Origin: Yersinia kristensenii
Lineage (GTDB): Bacteria; Pseudomonadota; Gammaproteobacteria; Enterobacterales; Enterobacteriaceae
Reading direction: 5' to 3'
Assembly (NCBI RefSeq): GCF_900460525.1
Contig: NZ_UHIY01000001.1
Coordinates: 1,054,001-1,118,000 of the forward strand
DNA: 64,000 bases
Under the pieces are notes generated by a model. The model did no database searches and was not told the origin of the DNA. It saw only the letters and a list, made by a program, of their open reading frames with translations. Of this stretch, positions 39,935 through 51,140 are shown piece after piece. Made by a program: the position numbers and the translations under genes. Numbering within the stretch: position 1 is the first letter of the stretch; each line of letters begins with the position of its first letter.

Positions 39935-41065
39935 TCAGGCGAAGAAACTCAAAACAGTATTAATGACTGTGTTCTGATTCACATCAGTCAGGTTATAGAA
40001 GATCGGCAAGCGCACCAGACGCTCACTTTCCTGAGTAGTAAAGCGGTCTTCACCGGCCATACGCCCAAATTCCTCTCCTGCCGGACAAGCATGTAATGGA
40101 ATGTAGTGGAATACTGCCATGATCTCAGCTTCTTTTAAGTAACTGATGAAGGCCGAGCGCTCTTCAATATCACGCAGTTTGATATAAAACATGTGCGCGT
40201 TCTGTTCTAAATTGTCAGGAATCACCGGTAAATCAATGCGGCCAGCATCAGCTAATGGCTTGAAAGCATTATAATAAGTATGCCACAGCGCCAGACGGCG
40301 TTCGTTGATTTTCTCTGCTACTTCCAACTGACCCCATAGATATGCGGCCTGTAAATCAGACATCAAATAACTGGAGCCAATATCCCGCCAAGTGTATTTG
40401 TCGACCAGCCCACGGAAGAACTGACTACGGTTAGTCCCTTTCTCACGGATAACTTCAGCGCGGTCAATCAATGATTTGTCATTGATTAGCGTCGCGCCAC
40501 CTTCACCACCCGCCGTGTAGTTTTTGGTTTCATGGAAGCTAAAGCAACCAATATGGCCGATAGTGCCCAGTGCTTTGCCTTTGTAAGTCGACATCACGCC
40601 CTGCGCAGCATCTTCTACCACAAATAAATTATGTTTTTTCGCCAGCGCCATGATGGTGTCCATCTCACAGGCCACGCCTGCATAATGAACGGGCACGATA
40701 ACGCGAGTTTTATCGGTAATAGCCGCTTCAATCTTGGTTTCATCGATATTCATGGTGTCTGGGCGGATATCCACAAAAACCATTTTCGCCCCACGCAAAA
40801 CAAAGGCGTTGGCTGTCGAAACGAAGGTGAAACTCGGCATAATCACTTCATCGCCGGGTTTAATATCCAGCAGCAACGCCGCCATTTCCAGTGAGGCGGT
40901 ACAAGAGGGAGTCAGTAACACTTTCGGGCAATCGAAATGTTTCTCCATCCACTGCTGGCAACGACGGGTAAATCCACCATCACCGCATAATTTGCCGCTA
41001 GTGATTGCTGCCTGCATATAACCGAGTTCGGTACCGACTACCGGTGGAGCGTTAAATGGAATCAT
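39935..41065 (-). CDS. wecE: dTDP-4-amino-4,6-dideoxygalactose transaminase
   Basis: This PLP-dependent DegT/DnrJ/EryC1 aminotransferase has 376 residues. The catalytic Lys is in SFHETKNYTAGGEGG (~residue 181), with VVEDAAQGVMSTYKG as the cofactor-contact segment. It converts TDP-4-keto-6-deoxyglucose to TDP-Fuc4N. The ATG at 41065 (MIPFNAPPVVG) follows AGGGGATGAG; 25 codons of extra frame upstream belong to wecD. It starts 1 nt beyond the wecD stop. Confidence 0.96.
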   Translation of the reverse strand: MIPFNAPPVVGTELGYMQAAITSGKLCGDGGFTRRCQQWMEKHFDCPKVLLTPSCTASLEMAALLLDIKPGDEVIMPSFTFVSTANAFVLRGAKMVFVDIRPDTMNIDETKIEAAITDKTRVIVPVHYAGVACEMDTIMALAKKHNLFVVEDAAQGVMSTYKGKALGTIGHIGCFSFHETKNYTAGGEGGATLINDKSLIDRAEVIREKGTNRSQFFRGLVDKYTWRDIGSSYLMSDLQAAYLWGQLEVAEKINERRLALWHTYYNAFKPLADAGRIDLPVIPDNLEQNAHMFYIKLRDIEERSAFISYLKEAEIMAVFHYIPLHACPAGEEFGRMAGEDRFTTQESERLVRLPIFYNLTDVNQNTVINTVLSFFA

Positions 41066-41066
41066 C

Positions 41067-41804
41067 TCATCCCCTGCATAACCAATACGCGGTGCTCTCA
41101 ATCGAGGCTCCGCTACGAATATAAAGACGTAAAGCAGCAATATTGCTCATCTGTGTGGCTACCCGTAATCGGTGTAATCCATGATTTTGGCACCACTGCT
41201 TTGCCGCCGACATTAATGATGAACCAATACCTTTACCTTGGGCTTCGGGGAACACCGCCAACAGGCCAATACGCGCACTGCCATCTTGCAAATCGCGTAA
41301 TGTTACAAACCCCGCAGGTTGCCCCGACGTATCCATTACCAACAAACATTGATGGTCGAAAGTACCCAACACCGCCTTCTCCGCCCACAAGGCATAAAAT
41401 CGCCCACTGTCCTGTGGGTCATACCACGGGGCGCGAAAGCGGCTTAATGCAAAGGCACGGGCAGCAACACTGCGCAAAAGCGGGATATCGGCAGTTATGG
41501 CGACCCGCTGTTGATAGGTTCCGGTAGCAGTCTGAGATGAAGCATTTTCCATGCCAACCGCATCGTTTCTCTCAACGGGCAGCACCAGATCAACTTCCCC
41601 TTCGACTAACTTGAAGCTAAGTTGACCAAGGGAATCAATAAGATCAAGGCAGTGCGTAGGAACTTTGGCTTGGATTAGGGTAAAAGCATCCAACTCAGCC
41701 GGATTAAGTTGCGGGGCTGAGTCAGAGAAAATCAGTTTTGCACTGTGGCGCTGGAAAAATTCACTTTCCCAGGCCAGCGGCTCAATATTGGCGTGGACGG
41801 GCAT
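41067..41804 (-). CDS. wecD: TDP-fucosamine acetyltransferase
   Basis: This GNAT-family enzyme has 245 residues. The acetyl-CoA loop is visible as [18 protein letters not shown], and the C terminus is [25 protein letters not shown]. It acetylates TDP-Fuc4N to TDP-Fuc4NAc, the donor for WecF. The start MPVHANIEP matches E. coli; it overlaps the 3' end of rffH by 23 nt. The N-terminal half is diverged, as is usual for this protein. Confidence 0.93.
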   Translation of the reverse strand: MPVHANIEPLAWESEFFQRHSAKLIFSDSAPQLNPAELDAFTLIQAKVPTHCLDLIDSLGQLSFKLVEGEVDLVLPVERNDAVGMENASSQTATGTYQQRVAITADIPLLRSVAARAFALSRFRAPWYDPQDSGRFYALWAEKAVLGTFDHQCLLVMDTSGQPAGFVTLRDLQDGSARIGLLAVFPEAQGKGIGSSLMSAAKQWCQNHGLHRLRVATQMSNIAALRLYIRSGASIESTAYWLCRG

Positions 41805-42663
41805 GGAGCAAGTCCAACAGATATTTGCCATAACCCGTTTTGGCTAGCGCTGTGGCTGCGCGCCTGACGCCATCATCATCCAACCAGCCATTGCGCCAGG
41901 AGATTTCTTCCAGACAGGCAATTTTGAAACCTTGACGTTTTTCAACAGTTTGTACAAAGGTGCTGGCTTCAATCAAGCTGTCATGGGTACCAGTATCAAG
42001 CCAGGCAAAACCACGGCCCAATAATTCTACTGTCAGCTCACCGCGCTCTAAATACATCTGGTTGATGCTGGTTATTTCCAGCTCACCACGGGAGGACGGC
42101 TTCACTTGTTTAGCAAAATCAACCACTTGGCTGTCATAGAAATAAAGCCCGGTCACCGCCCAATTGGACTTCGGCTGGCTTGGTTTCTCTTCAATCGATA
42201 ACGCGCGGAAATTGTCATCAAACTCCACCACGCCAAAACGCTCTGGGTCCATGACTTGATAGCCGAAAACAGTTGCGCCGTGCTCACGCGCCGCGACAGT
42301 TTTCAGTTTTGGGCTAAAGCCCTGACCAAAATAAATATTATCGCCGAGCACCAAACAACAAGGCCCATTGCCGATAAACTCTTCACCAATGATAAATGCT
42401 TGTGCCAGCCCGTCTGGACTAGGTTGCGCGGCATAACTCAGATTGATACCAAACTCTTCACCATTACCCAGCAAACGCTGGAAGGAGGGTAAATCTTCTG
42501 GAGTAGAAATAATCAGGATATCGCGGATCCCCGCCAGCATCAGCACTGACAGCGGGTAGTAAATCATCGGCTTATCATAAACGGGAAGCAGTTGCTTAGA
42601 GACACCACGGGTGATGGGGTGCAACCTCGTGCCGGAGCCACCAGCCAGAATTATGCCTTTCAT
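41782..42663 (-). CDS. rffH: Glucose-1-phosphate thymidylyltransferase (ECA)
   Basis: This RmlA-type nucleotidyltransferase has 293 residues (E. coli RffH 293). The N-terminal [33 protein letters not shown] is the dTTP/Mg site, then [10 protein letters not shown] and [20 protein letters not shown]. It makes dTDP-glucose for RffG. The ATG at 42663 has TAGGAG upstream. It is separated from rffG by 90 bp, the largest gap inside the core of the cluster. Confidence 0.96.
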   Translation of the reverse strand: MKGIILAGGSGTRLHPITRGVSKQLLPVYDKPMIYYPLSVLMLAGIRDILIISTPEDLPSFQRLLGNGEEFGINLSYAAQPSPDGLAQAFIIGEEFIGNGPCCLVLGDNIYFGQGFSPKLKTVAAREHGATVFGYQVMDPERFGVVEFDDNFRALSIEEKPSQPKSNWAVTGLYFYDSQVVDFAKQVKPSSRGELEITSINQMYLERGELTVELLGRGFAWLDTGTHDSLIEASTFVQTVEKRQGFKIACLEEISWRNGWLDDDGVRRAATALAKTGYGKYLLDLLHARPRQY

Positions 42664-42753
42664 ACGATCTCCTAAGACATACAATGTCTTGAAAACATCA
42701 TGCAAAATATTGAATGATGCCATCCCAATGATTAATAAACTTCGAACCTATCG

Positions 42754-43821
42754 TCAATCACTTAGGCCCAGACGCTCACCGGCATAAGAACCATCCTGAA
42801 CACGACGCCACCAAGATTCGTTATTCAAATACCATAATACGGTTTTACGAATACCACTTTCGAAGGTTTCCTGTGGCCGCCAGCCCAGCTCCCGCTCAAT
42901 TTTGCTGGCATCGATAGCATAGCGCATATCATGGCCTGGGCGGTCTTTGACATAGGTAATCAGGTCACGATAGTGTGCAATTCCTGCCGGTTTTTCTGGC
43001 ACCAGTTCATCCAAAAGTGTGCAGATGGTCTCAACCACTTCAATATTCTTGCGCTCGTTATGGCCGCCAATATTGTAAGTTTCACCCACCACACCTTCGG
43101 TAACCACTTGATACAAGGCCCGGGCGTGATCTTCAACATACAGCCAATCACGAACCTGTGCGCCATTGCCATACACTGGCAGCGGTTTGCCGGCGAGCGC
43201 ATTTAGAATAACCAGTGGGATCAATTTCTCAGGGAAATGATACGGGCCGTAGTTATTGGAGCAATTGGTCACCAAGGTCGGTAAACCATAGGTCCGCAAC
43301 CAGGCGCGAACTAAATGGTCGCTAGAGGCTTTGGAAGCAGAATAAGGGCTACTTGGCGCATAAGGCGTGGTTTCGGTGAATAAATCATCGGTACCATGCA
43401 GGTCGCCATACACCTCATCAGTTGAGATATGGTGGAAGCGAAACGCCAGTTTCCCCTCTGCACTCAGTTGTTGCCAGTAATGACGCGCCGCTTCCAACAT
43501 TTGGTAAGTGCCCAATACATTGGTTTCGATAAAGGCCGCAGGGCCATCAATAGACCGGTCAACATGGCTTTCTGCCGCCAGATGCATCACCACATCCGGT
43601 CGATACTGTGCAAAAACGCGATCCAGTTCAGTGCGGTCACAGATATCAACCTGTTCAAAAGCGTAGCGCTCACTGTGAGCAACAACCGCCAGTGACTCCA
43701 AATTGCCCGCATAGGTCAGTTTATCCACCACAACTACGCTATCTGAAGTGCCATCAATAATATGTCTTACTACGGCAGAGCCGATAAAACCGGCCCCACC
43801 GGTAACCAGAATACGTCTCAA
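42754..43821 (-). CDS. rffG: dTDP-glucose 4,6-dehydratase (ECA)
   Basis: This short-chain dehydrogenase/reductase enzyme has the NAD motif [31 protein letters not shown] and the YSASKAS Tyr-x3-Lys pair. It gives dTDP-4-keto-6-deoxyglucose. The choice of start is notable. An ATG at 43827 has AAGGAG only 1 nt away, too close to work, whereas the TTG at 43821 has it 7 nt upstream and gives MRRILVTGG, matching E. coli MRKILITGG. I therefore place the start at TTG. The 5' end overlaps the wecC stop by a few nucleotides. Confidence 0.93.
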   Translation of the reverse strand: MRRILVTGGAGFIGSAVVRHIIDGTSDSVVVVDKLTYAGNLESLAVVAHSERYAFEQVDICDRTELDRVFAQYRPDVVMHLAAESHVDRSIDGPAAFIETNVLGTYQMLEAARHYWQQLSAEGKLAFRFHHISTDEVYGDLHGTDDLFTETTPYAPSSPYSASKASSDHLVRAWLRTYGLPTLVTNCSNNYGPYHFPEKLIPLVILNALAGKPLPVYGNGAQVRDWLYVEDHARALYQVVTEGVVGETYNIGGHNERKNIEVVETICTLLDELVPEKPAGIAHYRDLITYVKDRPGHDMRYAIDASKIERELGWRPQETFESGIRKTVLWYLNNESWWRRVQDGSYAGERLGLSD

Positions 43822-45080
43822 CGCCATACTCCTTTAGTGTCCACAATCCATGATTGCTTCACATCTTCGGGTTTGATGGCTTTGAATTGGCTGTGATCCA
43901 CCAGCATCACCAGCACATCCGCTTGCTGCAAGGCAGTTGCGGTATCTTTCAGAGTAACGTGCCCCGCCAGTGATTTCGGCAATTGCTCAACATTCGGCTC
44001 AACCACCAGCGTTTCACCGGTGTGCCATTGTGCGATCAAATGAGCGATTTCAACCGCCGGGCTTTCGCGCAAGTCATCAATATTAGGTTTAAATGCCAAG
44101 CCGAAGCAGGCAATTTTAACTTCAGATGCACGTTTGTCCGTGGCCGCCAGACAATCAGCCACCGCCGCTTTAACGCGGTCAACTACCCACAGCGGTTTAC
44201 CATCATTCACCAGACGCGCAGTGTGGATCAGGCGGGCCAATTGTGGATTTTGAGAAACGATAAACCATGGGTCAACAGCAATACAGTGGCCGCCCACACC
44301 GGGGCCTGGCTGCAAGATGTTCACACGCGGATGGCGGTTCGCCAGGCGAATCAGCTCCCACACATTGATTCCCTGCTCATCACAAATCAGGGACAGCTCG
44401 TTGGCAAAGGCAATGTTAACGTCGCGGAAACTATTTTCAGTCAGCTTGCACATTTCTGCCGTGCGGGAGTTGGTCACCACACATTCGCCTTCCAGGAAGA
44501 TTTTGTACAATTCACTGGCGCGCGCAGAACATTTCGGCGTCATACCGCCGATAACACGGTCATTTTGAATCAGTTCAACCATCACCTGGCCCGGCAATAC
44601 GCGCTCTGGGCAATAAGCGATGTTAATGTCAGCCTCTTCACCCGCATTCTGTGGGAAGCTCAAATCAGGGCGAACTTCAGCCAGCCATTGGGCCATTTGC
44701 TCAGTGGCACCCACCGGAGAAGTGGACTCCAGAATGACCAAATCGCCTTTTTTCAAAACAGGGGCGATAGATTTAGCGGCGGACTCTACATACACCATAT
44801 CCGGCTCATGATCGCCTTTAAAGGGTGTTGGCACGGCAATAAGAAACGCATCTGCAGCCAGCGGTTTGGTTACCGCTTGCAGGTAACCGCCTTCAACAGC
44901 AATCTTCACCACTTTATCTAAATCCGGCTCCACGATATGGATTGCACCACGATTAATGGTTTCAACCGCATGGGCGTTGACGTCCACACCAATGACTTTC
45001 TTCTTGCGCGATGCGAAAGCAGCAGCGGTTGGCAGACCAATATACCCAAGACCGATAACAGAAATAGTGTCAAAACTCAT
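43818..45080 (-). CDS. wecC: UDP-ManNAc dehydrogenase
   Basis: Oxidises UDP-N-acetylmannosamine to UDP-ManNAcA with NAD. It is a UDP-glucose/GDP-mannose dehydrogenase family protein of 420 residues. The NAD motif is [13 protein letters not shown] (8-20), the catalytic Cys is probably in [13 protein letters not shown] (~residue 266), and [15 protein letters not shown] is the C-terminal UDP domain. It overlaps wecB by 4 nt (ATGA). Confidence 0.96.
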   Translation of the reverse strand: MSFDTISVIGLGYIGLPTAAAFASRKKKVIGVDVNAHAVETINRGAIHIVEPDLDKVVKIAVEGGYLQAVTKPLAADAFLIAVPTPFKGDHEPDMVYVESAAKSIAPVLKKGDLVILESTSPVGATEQMAQWLAEVRPDLSFPQNAGEEADINIAYCPERVLPGQVMVELIQNDRVIGGMTPKCSARASELYKIFLEGECVVTNSRTAEMCKLTENSFRDVNIAFANELSLICDEQGINVWELIRLANRHPRVNILQPGPGVGGHCIAVDPWFIVSQNPQLARLIHTARLVNDGKPLWVVDRVKAAVADCLAATDKRASEVKIACFGLAFKPNIDDLRESPAVEIAHLIAQWHTGETLVVEPNVEQLPKSLAGHVTLKDTATALQQADVLVMLVDHSQFKAIKPEDVKQSWIVDTKGVWR

Positions 45081-46207
45081 AGCGTCACCTGATGATTCTT
45101 TAAAGCTTCAAGGATGCGTTGACAGGCATGCCCGTCACCGTAAGGATTATGCGCGCGTGACATTTGATGATAGGCAGCGTCATCAGTCAGCAAGTGGGTC
45201 ACTGCGTCGACAATTTTATTAATATTAGTGCCCACCAACAAAACGGTACCAGAATCGACCGCTTCCGGGCGCTCAGTGGTATCTCGCATCACTAATACCG
45301 GCTTGCCTAATGAAGGCGCTTCTTCCTGAATACCACCAGAATCCGTTAGGATCAGGTAGGCGTGATTCATCAGGTAAACAAATGGCAGGTAATCTTGCGG
45401 GTCGATCAGGATGATATTATCAATCCCTTTCAAGATGCGGTTGACCGGCTCACTGACGTTAGGGTTGAGATGCACGGGATAAACCACCTGTACCTCAGGA
45501 TGTTTAAGTGCAATTTCAGCTAATGCACTGCAAATCCGCTCAAAACCGCCACCAAAACTCTCGCGGCGGTGGCCAGTCACCAGAATCATCTTCTTATTGG
45601 CATCAATGAACGGATAACGCTCCGCCAAACTGTCGCGTAATTCTGGATTATTCATTACCCGATCACGAACCCAGAACAGCGCATCAATCACGGTATTGCC
45701 GGTCACAAAAATGCGGTTGTCTGGCACCATCTCGCGTAGCAAGTTTTGCCGCGAGTTCTCGGTCGGAGCAAAATGATACATCGCAAGGTGGCCGGTCAGT
45801 TGGCGGTTAGCTTCTTCTGGCCACGGTGAATAGAGATCACCGGTGCGTAAGCCCGCTTCAACATGGCCGACAGGAATGCGTTGATAAAATGCGGCAAGGC
45901 TGGTCGACAACGTGGTTGTGGTATCACCATGCACTAAGATTACATCCGGCTTAAACTCCTCCAGAACAGGCTTTAGCCCTTCCAGAATACGACAGGTTAT
46001 TTCTGTTAATCCCTGTCCCGGCTTCATGATATTCAAATCATAGTCCGGCTGAATCTCAAATAAACGTAGCACTTGATCCAGCATCTCACGATGTTGAGCA
46101 GTGACGCAGACTCTTGATTCAAAGGCTTCGTCCTGAGCCAAGGCATGCACCAGAGGAGCCATTTTAATGGCTTCAGGCCGGGTGCCAAAAACAGTCAACA
46201 CTTTCAC
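45077..46207 (-). CDS. wecB: UDP-GlcNAc 2-epimerase
   Basis: This non-hydrolysing epimerase converts UDP-GlcNAc to UDP-ManNAc. It has 376 residues, the same as E. coli. Signatures are [59 protein letters not shown] and [18 protein letters not shown]. It starts with GTG at 46207 (MKVLTVFG). wecC overlaps by 4 nt; a 15-bp tandem repeat precedes the gene. Confidence 0.96.
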   Translation of the reverse strand: MKVLTVFGTRPEAIKMAPLVHALAQDEAFESRVCVTAQHREMLDQVLRLFEIQPDYDLNIMKPGQGLTEITCRILEGLKPVLEEFKPDVILVHGDTTTTLSTSLAAFYQRIPVGHVEAGLRTGDLYSPWPEEANRQLTGHLAMYHFAPTENSRQNLLREMVPDNRIFVTGNTVIDALFWVRDRVMNNPELRDSLAERYPFIDANKKMILVTGHRRESFGGGFERICSALAEIALKHPEVQVVYPVHLNPNVSEPVNRILKGIDNIILIDPQDYLPFVYLMNHAYLILTDSGGIQEEAPSLGKPVLVMRDTTERPEAVDSGTVLLVGTNINKIVDAVTHLLTDDAAYHQMSRAHNPYGDGHACQRILEALKNHQVTL

Positions 46208-46273
46208 AGTGAATCTCTTTAAGGTCAGTTAGCCGCAGACAACGCCTGCAAGTTGGGCGCACAATGCGCCCAT

Positions 46274-46318
46274 TACTGGTCAATCTTTTACTGGTCAGTC
46301 TTTTACTGGCCAATAATA
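46274..46318. repeat. 15-bp tandem repeat between wzzE and wecB
   Basis: ACTGGTCAATCTTTT, ACTGGTCAGTCTTTT and a partial third unit ACTGGCCAAT stand in tandem in the 131-bp spacer upstream of wecB. Period 15 with small divergence. Confidence 0.8.
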
Positions 46319-46338
46319 CTTAGCACATACAGCCTGGA

Positions 46339-47415
46339 TTATGCTTGCGTGCTGGTGCGGCGAACCAACACCACTCCCGCACCAACCAATGCGCCAATCG
46401 CGCCCCACATAATCAACAGGAATACGCGACGCGGGCTATCACGGGTCACTGGATCTTCTGGTGTACGCAAGTAACGGTAAGCCTGGAAGGTTTTATCCAG
46501 TGTCGGGCCGACGTTCAATGTTGCCAGCATTGCTCGGTTTTGATCATAATCAATATCAAAACTTGGGCCGGTAGCCTGCAATGTCTCTAGCCGGGCTTCG
46601 AGCATCGGTTTACCTAACATAAACATTTTAGAATCGGGTAATTGTTCAGCCGGCGTATCGGTTTGATTGCGATTAATCCCTTGCTGGCTGGCCACTTTCA
46701 AGGCTTGCTTAACCGCAGCAACTTCGCGATCGTATACAGCTTGAGCAACGGCTTCTTGCCGTTTAACCTGCGCTTTCATTGACTGAGTGCGAGCAGCCCA
46801 TGCGCCTTCAATCTCATCATTCAAGTGACTGGCTGCACGCTGGCTAGCAAAATCAATATAACTGCGCAGCAATTTATTGGAATCGGTGGCGGTTTCCGCT
46901 GTCAATTTAATGCTGTCATTCAGCATTTTTTTGTCATCACGCGGAGTGAAAACAATATTATTCACCAGCTCATCGAGCAATGCCGCATCCGCCTTAGCAT
47001 CACCTTCTAACCGCTGTTTGTAATAATCAGTTTGTAGCCAAAAATCGCGACGCGTGTCATAAGCGGCTAACTGAGTAATAAATTCGCTGTATGCTTCGTC
47101 AGAAATACCGGGTTGCTCACTGGCAACACCATTATTGTTGCGGCTATCCAGGTTGCGCAAAAACTGCTGCTGAGAATAATAACCGCCCAAATTATTGACA
47201 GTTGGTCTGTCTGTAATGGCTGTCGCACTCCACTGCTGTTTTACCAAGTAGGAAACACCCAGCGCTATAGCAGCAAAAAGAATTGCCATACCGATAATCC
47301 ACACTTTACCGCGCCAAAGAGTACGGCACAGGCTGCGGATATCTAACTCGTTATCCATAACGGGTTCATTGTGGGTAGATACTGTTTTATCAGTCGACAT
47401 AGATTCTGGTTTCAT
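46339..47415 (-). CDS. wzzE: ECA polysaccharide chain-length modulator
   Basis: This inner-membrane co-polymerase sets ECA chain length with WzyE. It has 358 residues, with membrane helices near residues 38-58 and close to the C terminus. Between them is a long periplasmic helical domain, and the Pro-rich YRYLRTPEDPVTRDSPRR motif precedes TM2. The start is the ATG at 47415; a GTG directly before it is also in frame. It lies 20 bp after the wecA stop. Confidence 0.95.
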   Translation of the reverse strand: MKPESMSTDKTVSTHNEPVMDNELDIRSLCRTLWRGKVWIIGMAILFAAIALGVSYLVKQQWSATAITDRPTVNNLGGYYSQQQFLRNLDSRNNNGVASEQPGISDEAYSEFITQLAAYDTRRDFWLQTDYYKQRLEGDAKADAALLDELVNNIVFTPRDDKKMLNDSIKLTAETATDSNKLLRSYIDFASQRAASHLNDEIEGAWAARTQSMKAQVKRQEAVAQAVYDREVAAVKQALKVASQQGINRNQTDTPAEQLPDSKMFMLGKPMLEARLETLQATGPSFDIDYDQNRAMLATLNVGPTLDKTFQAYRYLRTPEDPVTRDSPRRVFLLIMWGAIGALVGAGVVLVRRTSTQA

Positions 47416-47435
47416 CACTGCCTAAAAGCCTCTGG

Positions 47436-48533
47436 TTAAGATTCATGCTTATTTTGCGATGCACGGCGCATCCGACGCTTGATACGTTTGATAAAACGCG
47501 CCACTCGCCATGCCCGTTTTATGCAGTAGCCATATAACAGAAATGCAAGCAAGAATAGTGCCAACATAACCCATTCAGGGATAAATGTTAGCCGTTCGCC
47601 GATAACCCCCACTCCCGCTAACAATGCCGCAGCGAGGGTGATTAAGACAAATGCCTGTCGTGAAGTAAAACCGGCGCGCATGATCAAGTGATGGATATGC
47701 TGGCGGTCGGGGGAGAAAGGACTCATTCCTTTACGCAAACGCCGATACATGATGGCAATCATATCCATCAATGGAATTGCAATAATCCACAATGCTGTGA
47801 CCGGGTTAATGGGATGAGAATTACCTTGTGTACTTTGCAATAGTATCCAAATCGCGGTGAAACCAATCAGCGTACTACCTGCATCCCCCATAAAGACTTT
47901 ATAGCGGCGACCTAACAACCCAAGGTTAAGCAAGATATAAGGCACGATGGCGGCAATCATCGCAAAACACCACAGTGCTAATGCCATTTGTCCGCTTTGA
48001 TACAGCAAAAGCCCCATGGCACCGAAAGAGACACAAGACAGCCCTCCCAGTAAGCCATCAATACCATCGACCATATTGAAAGCGTTTATCGCCGCCCATA
48101 CTGCGAACAGTGTGACAACATAGCCGAATGGCCCTAATACCATCTCCCACGGGCCAAATACATGCCCCAAGCTACGTAAATAAAGCCCTGCGGCTGCCAT
48201 CATGGCAATACCGACCAACGCTTGGACAAAGGCGCGGATTTTTACACTGATATCGAAGCGATCGTCTAAAGCACCAACGAACACCAATAAACCAGCACAC
48301 CCCAGATATAAGTGGAAATGTGGGATTTGCTGGTTAGTTATCAGGAAAGTAAAACAAATACCCGCAAACACGGATATTCCACCCACTAATGGGATCAGCC
48401 CTTGGTGACGTTTGCGATAGTTAGGTTTATCAACTAATCCAATTTTCTTGGCAACTTTGCGAGCTACAAATAAAAATGCCAGAGAAAACAGAAAAATAAC
48501 AAATATTTCAGTACTCATAGTGAGTAAGTTCAC
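47436..48533 (-). CDS. wecA: UDP-GlcNAc:undecaprenyl-phosphate GlcNAc-1-phosphate transferase
   Basis: First committed enzyme of ECA (and of many O-antigens). This polytopic PNPT-family membrane enzyme has 365 residues. Signatures are VDKPNYRKRHQG, the Asp-rich ALDDRFDIS and FNMVDGIDGL, FMGDAGSTLIG and the HIHH motif in DRQHIHHLIM. It starts with GTG at 48533 (MNLLTMSTE), as E. coli wecA does. It heads the ECA operon. Confidence 0.96.
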   Translation of the reverse strand: MNLLTMSTEIFVIFLFSLAFLFVARKVAKKIGLVDKPNYRKRHQGLIPLVGGISVFAGICFTFLITNQQIPHFHLYLGCAGLLVFVGALDDRFDISVKIRAFVQALVGIAMMAAAGLYLRSLGHVFGPWEMVLGPFGYVVTLFAVWAAINAFNMVDGIDGLLGGLSCVSFGAMGLLLYQSGQMALALWCFAMIAAIVPYILLNLGLLGRRYKVFMGDAGSTLIGFTAIWILLQSTQGNSHPINPVTALWIIAIPLMDMIAIMYRRLRKGMSPFSPDRQHIHHLIMRAGFTSRQAFVLITLAAALLAGVGVIGERLTFIPEWVMLALFLLAFLLYGYCIKRAWRVARFIKRIKRRMRRASQNKHES

Positions 48534-48875
48534 GTTTAACCGCTCTCTGCAAAAAGATACGACAGCTTAGCATGAGGTTTGGCGTATACCACGCCTTCCC
48601 TATGCCTTCCCTATGCTTTCAGTTATTTCTGAATATGATGACAGCCTTGCTTACTATTCCCAACTCTATTTTTACTATTTTCTCGTTATCCCTTTCATAT
48701 TTGAAGCCGCAGGGCCACTGCATGTTCTCATCGGGATTATCTCATTGGTTGTCGACCTGCAACTCAAAATTCTTTGGGTGTATTAAGAAGAATAAGTATA
48801 GGAAATAGGCATTGGTTTGATTGCGTCATTTACTGGATAGATAACAATCCCGACTATCGTATAGCCCAAATACAA
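48534..48875. other. wecA leader and rho-wecA spacer
   Basis: This spacer of about 340 bp between the rho terminator and wecA includes a small duplication CTTCCCTATGC (~48594-48617). It must hold the ECA promoter(s). No convincing -35/-10 pair or gene stands out. Confidence 0.5.
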
Positions 48876-48903
48876 AAAACGCCACGTCTGAGCGTGGCGT
48901 TTT
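48876..48903 (-). terminator. Intrinsic terminator of rho
   Basis: AAAACGCCACG (48876-48886) and CGTGGCGTTTT (48893-48903) form an 11-bp stem with a 6-nt loop, 18 bp after the rho stop, with T-rich continuation on the minus strand. Confidence 0.9.
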
Positions 48904-48920
48904 GATTAATTTCGCTAAAC

Positions 48921-50180
48921 TTATGAACGTCTCATGTTATCGAAGAACTGATCGTTGGTTTTCGCTGTTGCCAATTTACTGATGAGGAACTCCATTGCAT
49001 CGATTTCACCCATTGGATGAAGAATACGACGTAAAATCCACATTTTTTGTAGCTCTTCAGTGGTGGTCAGCAGCTCTTCTTTACGCGTACCAGAGCGGTT
49101 GAAATCAATGGCTGGGAACACACGCTTCTCTGCAATTTTGCGAGAAAGATGCAATTCCATGTTGCCGGTACCTTTAAATTCTTCATAGATAACTTCATCC
49201 ATTTTAGAACCGGTATCAACCAACGCGGTGGCAATGATAGTCAGGCTACCGCCCTCCTCAACATTACGCGCAGCACCAAAGAAACGCTTAGGACGATGCA
49301 AGGCGTTAGCATCCACACCACCAGTCAGAACTTTACCAGAAGCAGGTACGACGGTGTTGTATGCACGGGCCAAACGAGTAATCGAATCCAGTAAGATGAT
49401 AACGTCTTTTTTATGCTCAACCAGACGTTTCGCTTTCTCGATAACCATTTCAGCGACTTGAACGTGACGGGATGCTGGCTCATCGAAAGTTGAAGCAATA
49501 ACTTCACCTTTAACCAGACGTTGCATCTCAGTAACTTCTTCCGGACGCTCGTCAATCAGCAAGACCATTAATACGCAATCAGGGTGATTATAAGCAATGC
49601 TGGTAGCAATATTCTGCAGCAGCATAGTCTTACCCGCTTTTGGCGGAGCGACAATCAGCCCACGCTGGCCACGACCGATCGGCGAAGCCAAATCAAGTAC
49701 ACGGGCAGTTAAATCTTCTGTCGAACCATTACCACGTTCCATCCGTAGACGAGAATTGGCATGTAATGGGGTTAAGTTTTCGAACAGGATTTTGTTACGG
49801 GCATTTTCCGGTTTGTCGTAGTTAACTTCGTTAACTTTCAACAATGCAAAATAACGCTCACCTTCTTTCGGTGGACGAATCTTACCGGCAACGGTATCAC
49901 CAGTGCGAAGGTTGAAACGGCGAATTTGGCTTGGGGATACATAGATGTCGTCGGGACCGGCGAGGTAGGAGCTGTCTGCTGAACGGAGGAAACCAAATCC
50001 ATCCTGCAATATCTCCAATACACCGTCACCGAAGATATCTTCTCCACTTTTCGCGTGCTGCTTAAGGATAGAGAAAATAATATCTTGTTTACGCATCCGG
50101 GCCAGGTTTTCCAGCCCCATATTTTCGCCAAGTGTTATCAGATCAGAAACCGGCGTGTTCTTTAATTCGGTAAGATTCAT
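48921..50180 (-). CDS. rho: Transcription termination factor Rho
   Basis: This hexameric RNA-dependent ATPase has 419 residues, the same as E. coli. The N-terminal RNA-binding domain carries DGFGFLR in the cold-shock-like fold, Walker [13 protein letters not shown] lies at ~175-186, the Walker B segment is [13 protein letters not shown], and the secondary RNA-site Q/R loops are intact. It is downstream of a long leader, as is usual for autoregulated rho. Confidence 0.98.
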   Translation of the reverse strand: MNLTELKNTPVSDLITLGENMGLENLARMRKQDIIFSILKQHAKSGEDIFGDGVLEILQDGFGFLRSADSSYLAGPDDIYVSPSQIRRFNLRTGDTVAGKIRPPKEGERYFALLKVNEVNYDKPENARNKILFENLTPLHANSRLRMERGNGSTEDLTARVLDLASPIGRGQRGLIVAPPKAGKTMLLQNIATSIAYNHPDCVLMVLLIDERPEEVTEMQRLVKGEVIASTFDEPASRHVQVAEMVIEKAKRLVEHKKDVIILLDSITRLARAYNTVVPASGKVLTGGVDANALHRPKRFFGAARNVEEGGSLTIIATALVDTGSKMDEVIYEEFKGTGNMELHLSRKIAEKRVFPAIDFNRSGTRKEELLTTTEELQKMWILRRILHPMGEIDAMEFLISKLATAKTNDQFFDNMRRS

Positions 50181-50813
50181 AATGGTGGGTTCTTAAACTC
50201 GGGGTATGTCTCGAACTATGGTCGTGAATGGTATGGCAGCGTCATCCGTGCCTGTTTAACGGGACATTCAATCACCGGCCTTGGCCAAACTACGCAAGTA
50301 ATGACTTACGCAAGCTTGCGCGACTCAACGGTGTAAAGATTGAAGGTGCCTTAGACTGATTTTGTAAAACACTAGACTGTCAAAAAGCGATTGAGTTCAT
50401 ACATATTCTCAACACAAATTATTTCGACATAGAGTAAAACTTTAGATTCAAACTATTTAGATGCTACAGACTGTTTATTAGATACTAAAGAATAAGCTAG
50501 ATGCTACAAACCCGGACTCAATACACAGGAATGTTCTATATGCAGTAGGGTAAACTTAACACGCTTCTTTGCGGGCGTCTAGCGGTCAGTGTGAGAAATC
50601 ACAACTGCCGCTAAACATACCCTACGGCCTTGAAGCTGCAGCGGTGTGCGACTCTGACTTACCCGAATCAGTGACCTGAGTCAGCTTATCGGGATAATGA
50701 GCTGCATTAGAGGCTAACGCTCACGCGGTTCAAAATGGTTTATAACCAATCTGTCGCTCGTTTGCTGCCTTACTGCAATGCCAATGACTTTCGGTATTAA
50801 CGGCTAACGCCGC
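50181..50813. promoter_or_regulatory. rho leader region and ERIC-like repeat
   Basis: This 633-bp spacer has about 430 bp of low-structure leader before rho, the expected place for Rho autoregulation (rut sites), with a perfect 12-bp palindrome CGCAAGCTTGCG (50309-50320). The trxA-proximal part is an enlarged ERIC-like repeat. I could not find an ORF resembling the E. coli rhoL leader peptide. Confidence 0.55.
50617..50797. repeat. Enlarged ERIC-like element between trxA and rho
   Basis: On the minus strand the unit runs from ATACCGAAAGTCATTGGCATTGCAG to GCTGCAGCTTCAAGGCCGTAGGGTAT, with CGATAAGCTGACTCAGGTCACTGATTCGGG as core. An extra ~70 bp (AGATTGGTTATAAACCATTTTGAAC...) resembles the insert in the element at 13866-14060. 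Confidence 0.75.
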
Positions 50814-51140
50814 TTACAGATTAGCATCCAAGAATTCTTTAAGCTGACCCTTAGACAAAGCACCTACCTTGGTTGCCACTACTTCACCGTCACGGAATAA
50901 CAACAGCGTAGGGATACCACGGATACCGTATTTCGGTGCAGTGGCTTGGTTATCATCAATATTCAATTTAGTGATGGTAAGCCTACCTTCATACTCTTCA
51001 GCAATTTCATCCAAAATCGGAGCAATCATCTTGCACGGACCACACCATTCAGCCCAGAAATCAACCAGAACCAGGCCATCGGCTTCCAGCACTTTAGTGC
51101 CGAAGCTTTCGTCACTCAGGTGAATAATTTTATCGCTCAT
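50814..51140 (-). CDS. trxA: Thioredoxin 1
   Basis: This 108-residue thioredoxin has active-site WCGPCK with Cys33 and Cys36, Asp27 in VLVDFWAEW and cis-Pro77 in [10 protein letters not shown]. It is a general cytoplasmic disulfide reductant. It is divergent from rhlB, as in E. coli. Confidence 0.98.
   Translation of the reverse strand: MSDKIIHLSDESFGTKVLEADGLVLVDFWAEWCGPCKMIAPILDEIAEEYEGRLTITKLNIDDNQATAPKYGIRGIPTLLLFRDGEVVATKVGALSKGQLKEFLDANL

Noticed and set aside
43983..44921. 312-codon plus-strand open frame opposite wecC
   Set aside because: It lies wholly antisense to a strongly conserved gene, has no domain signature and arises from codon bias of the real gene.
50181..50450. rhoL-type leader peptide upstream of rho
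   Set aside because: Only trivial ORFs (a 10-codon frame and a three-codon ATG-TCC-CGT-TAA) were found; none resembles the 33-residue E. coli RhoL.
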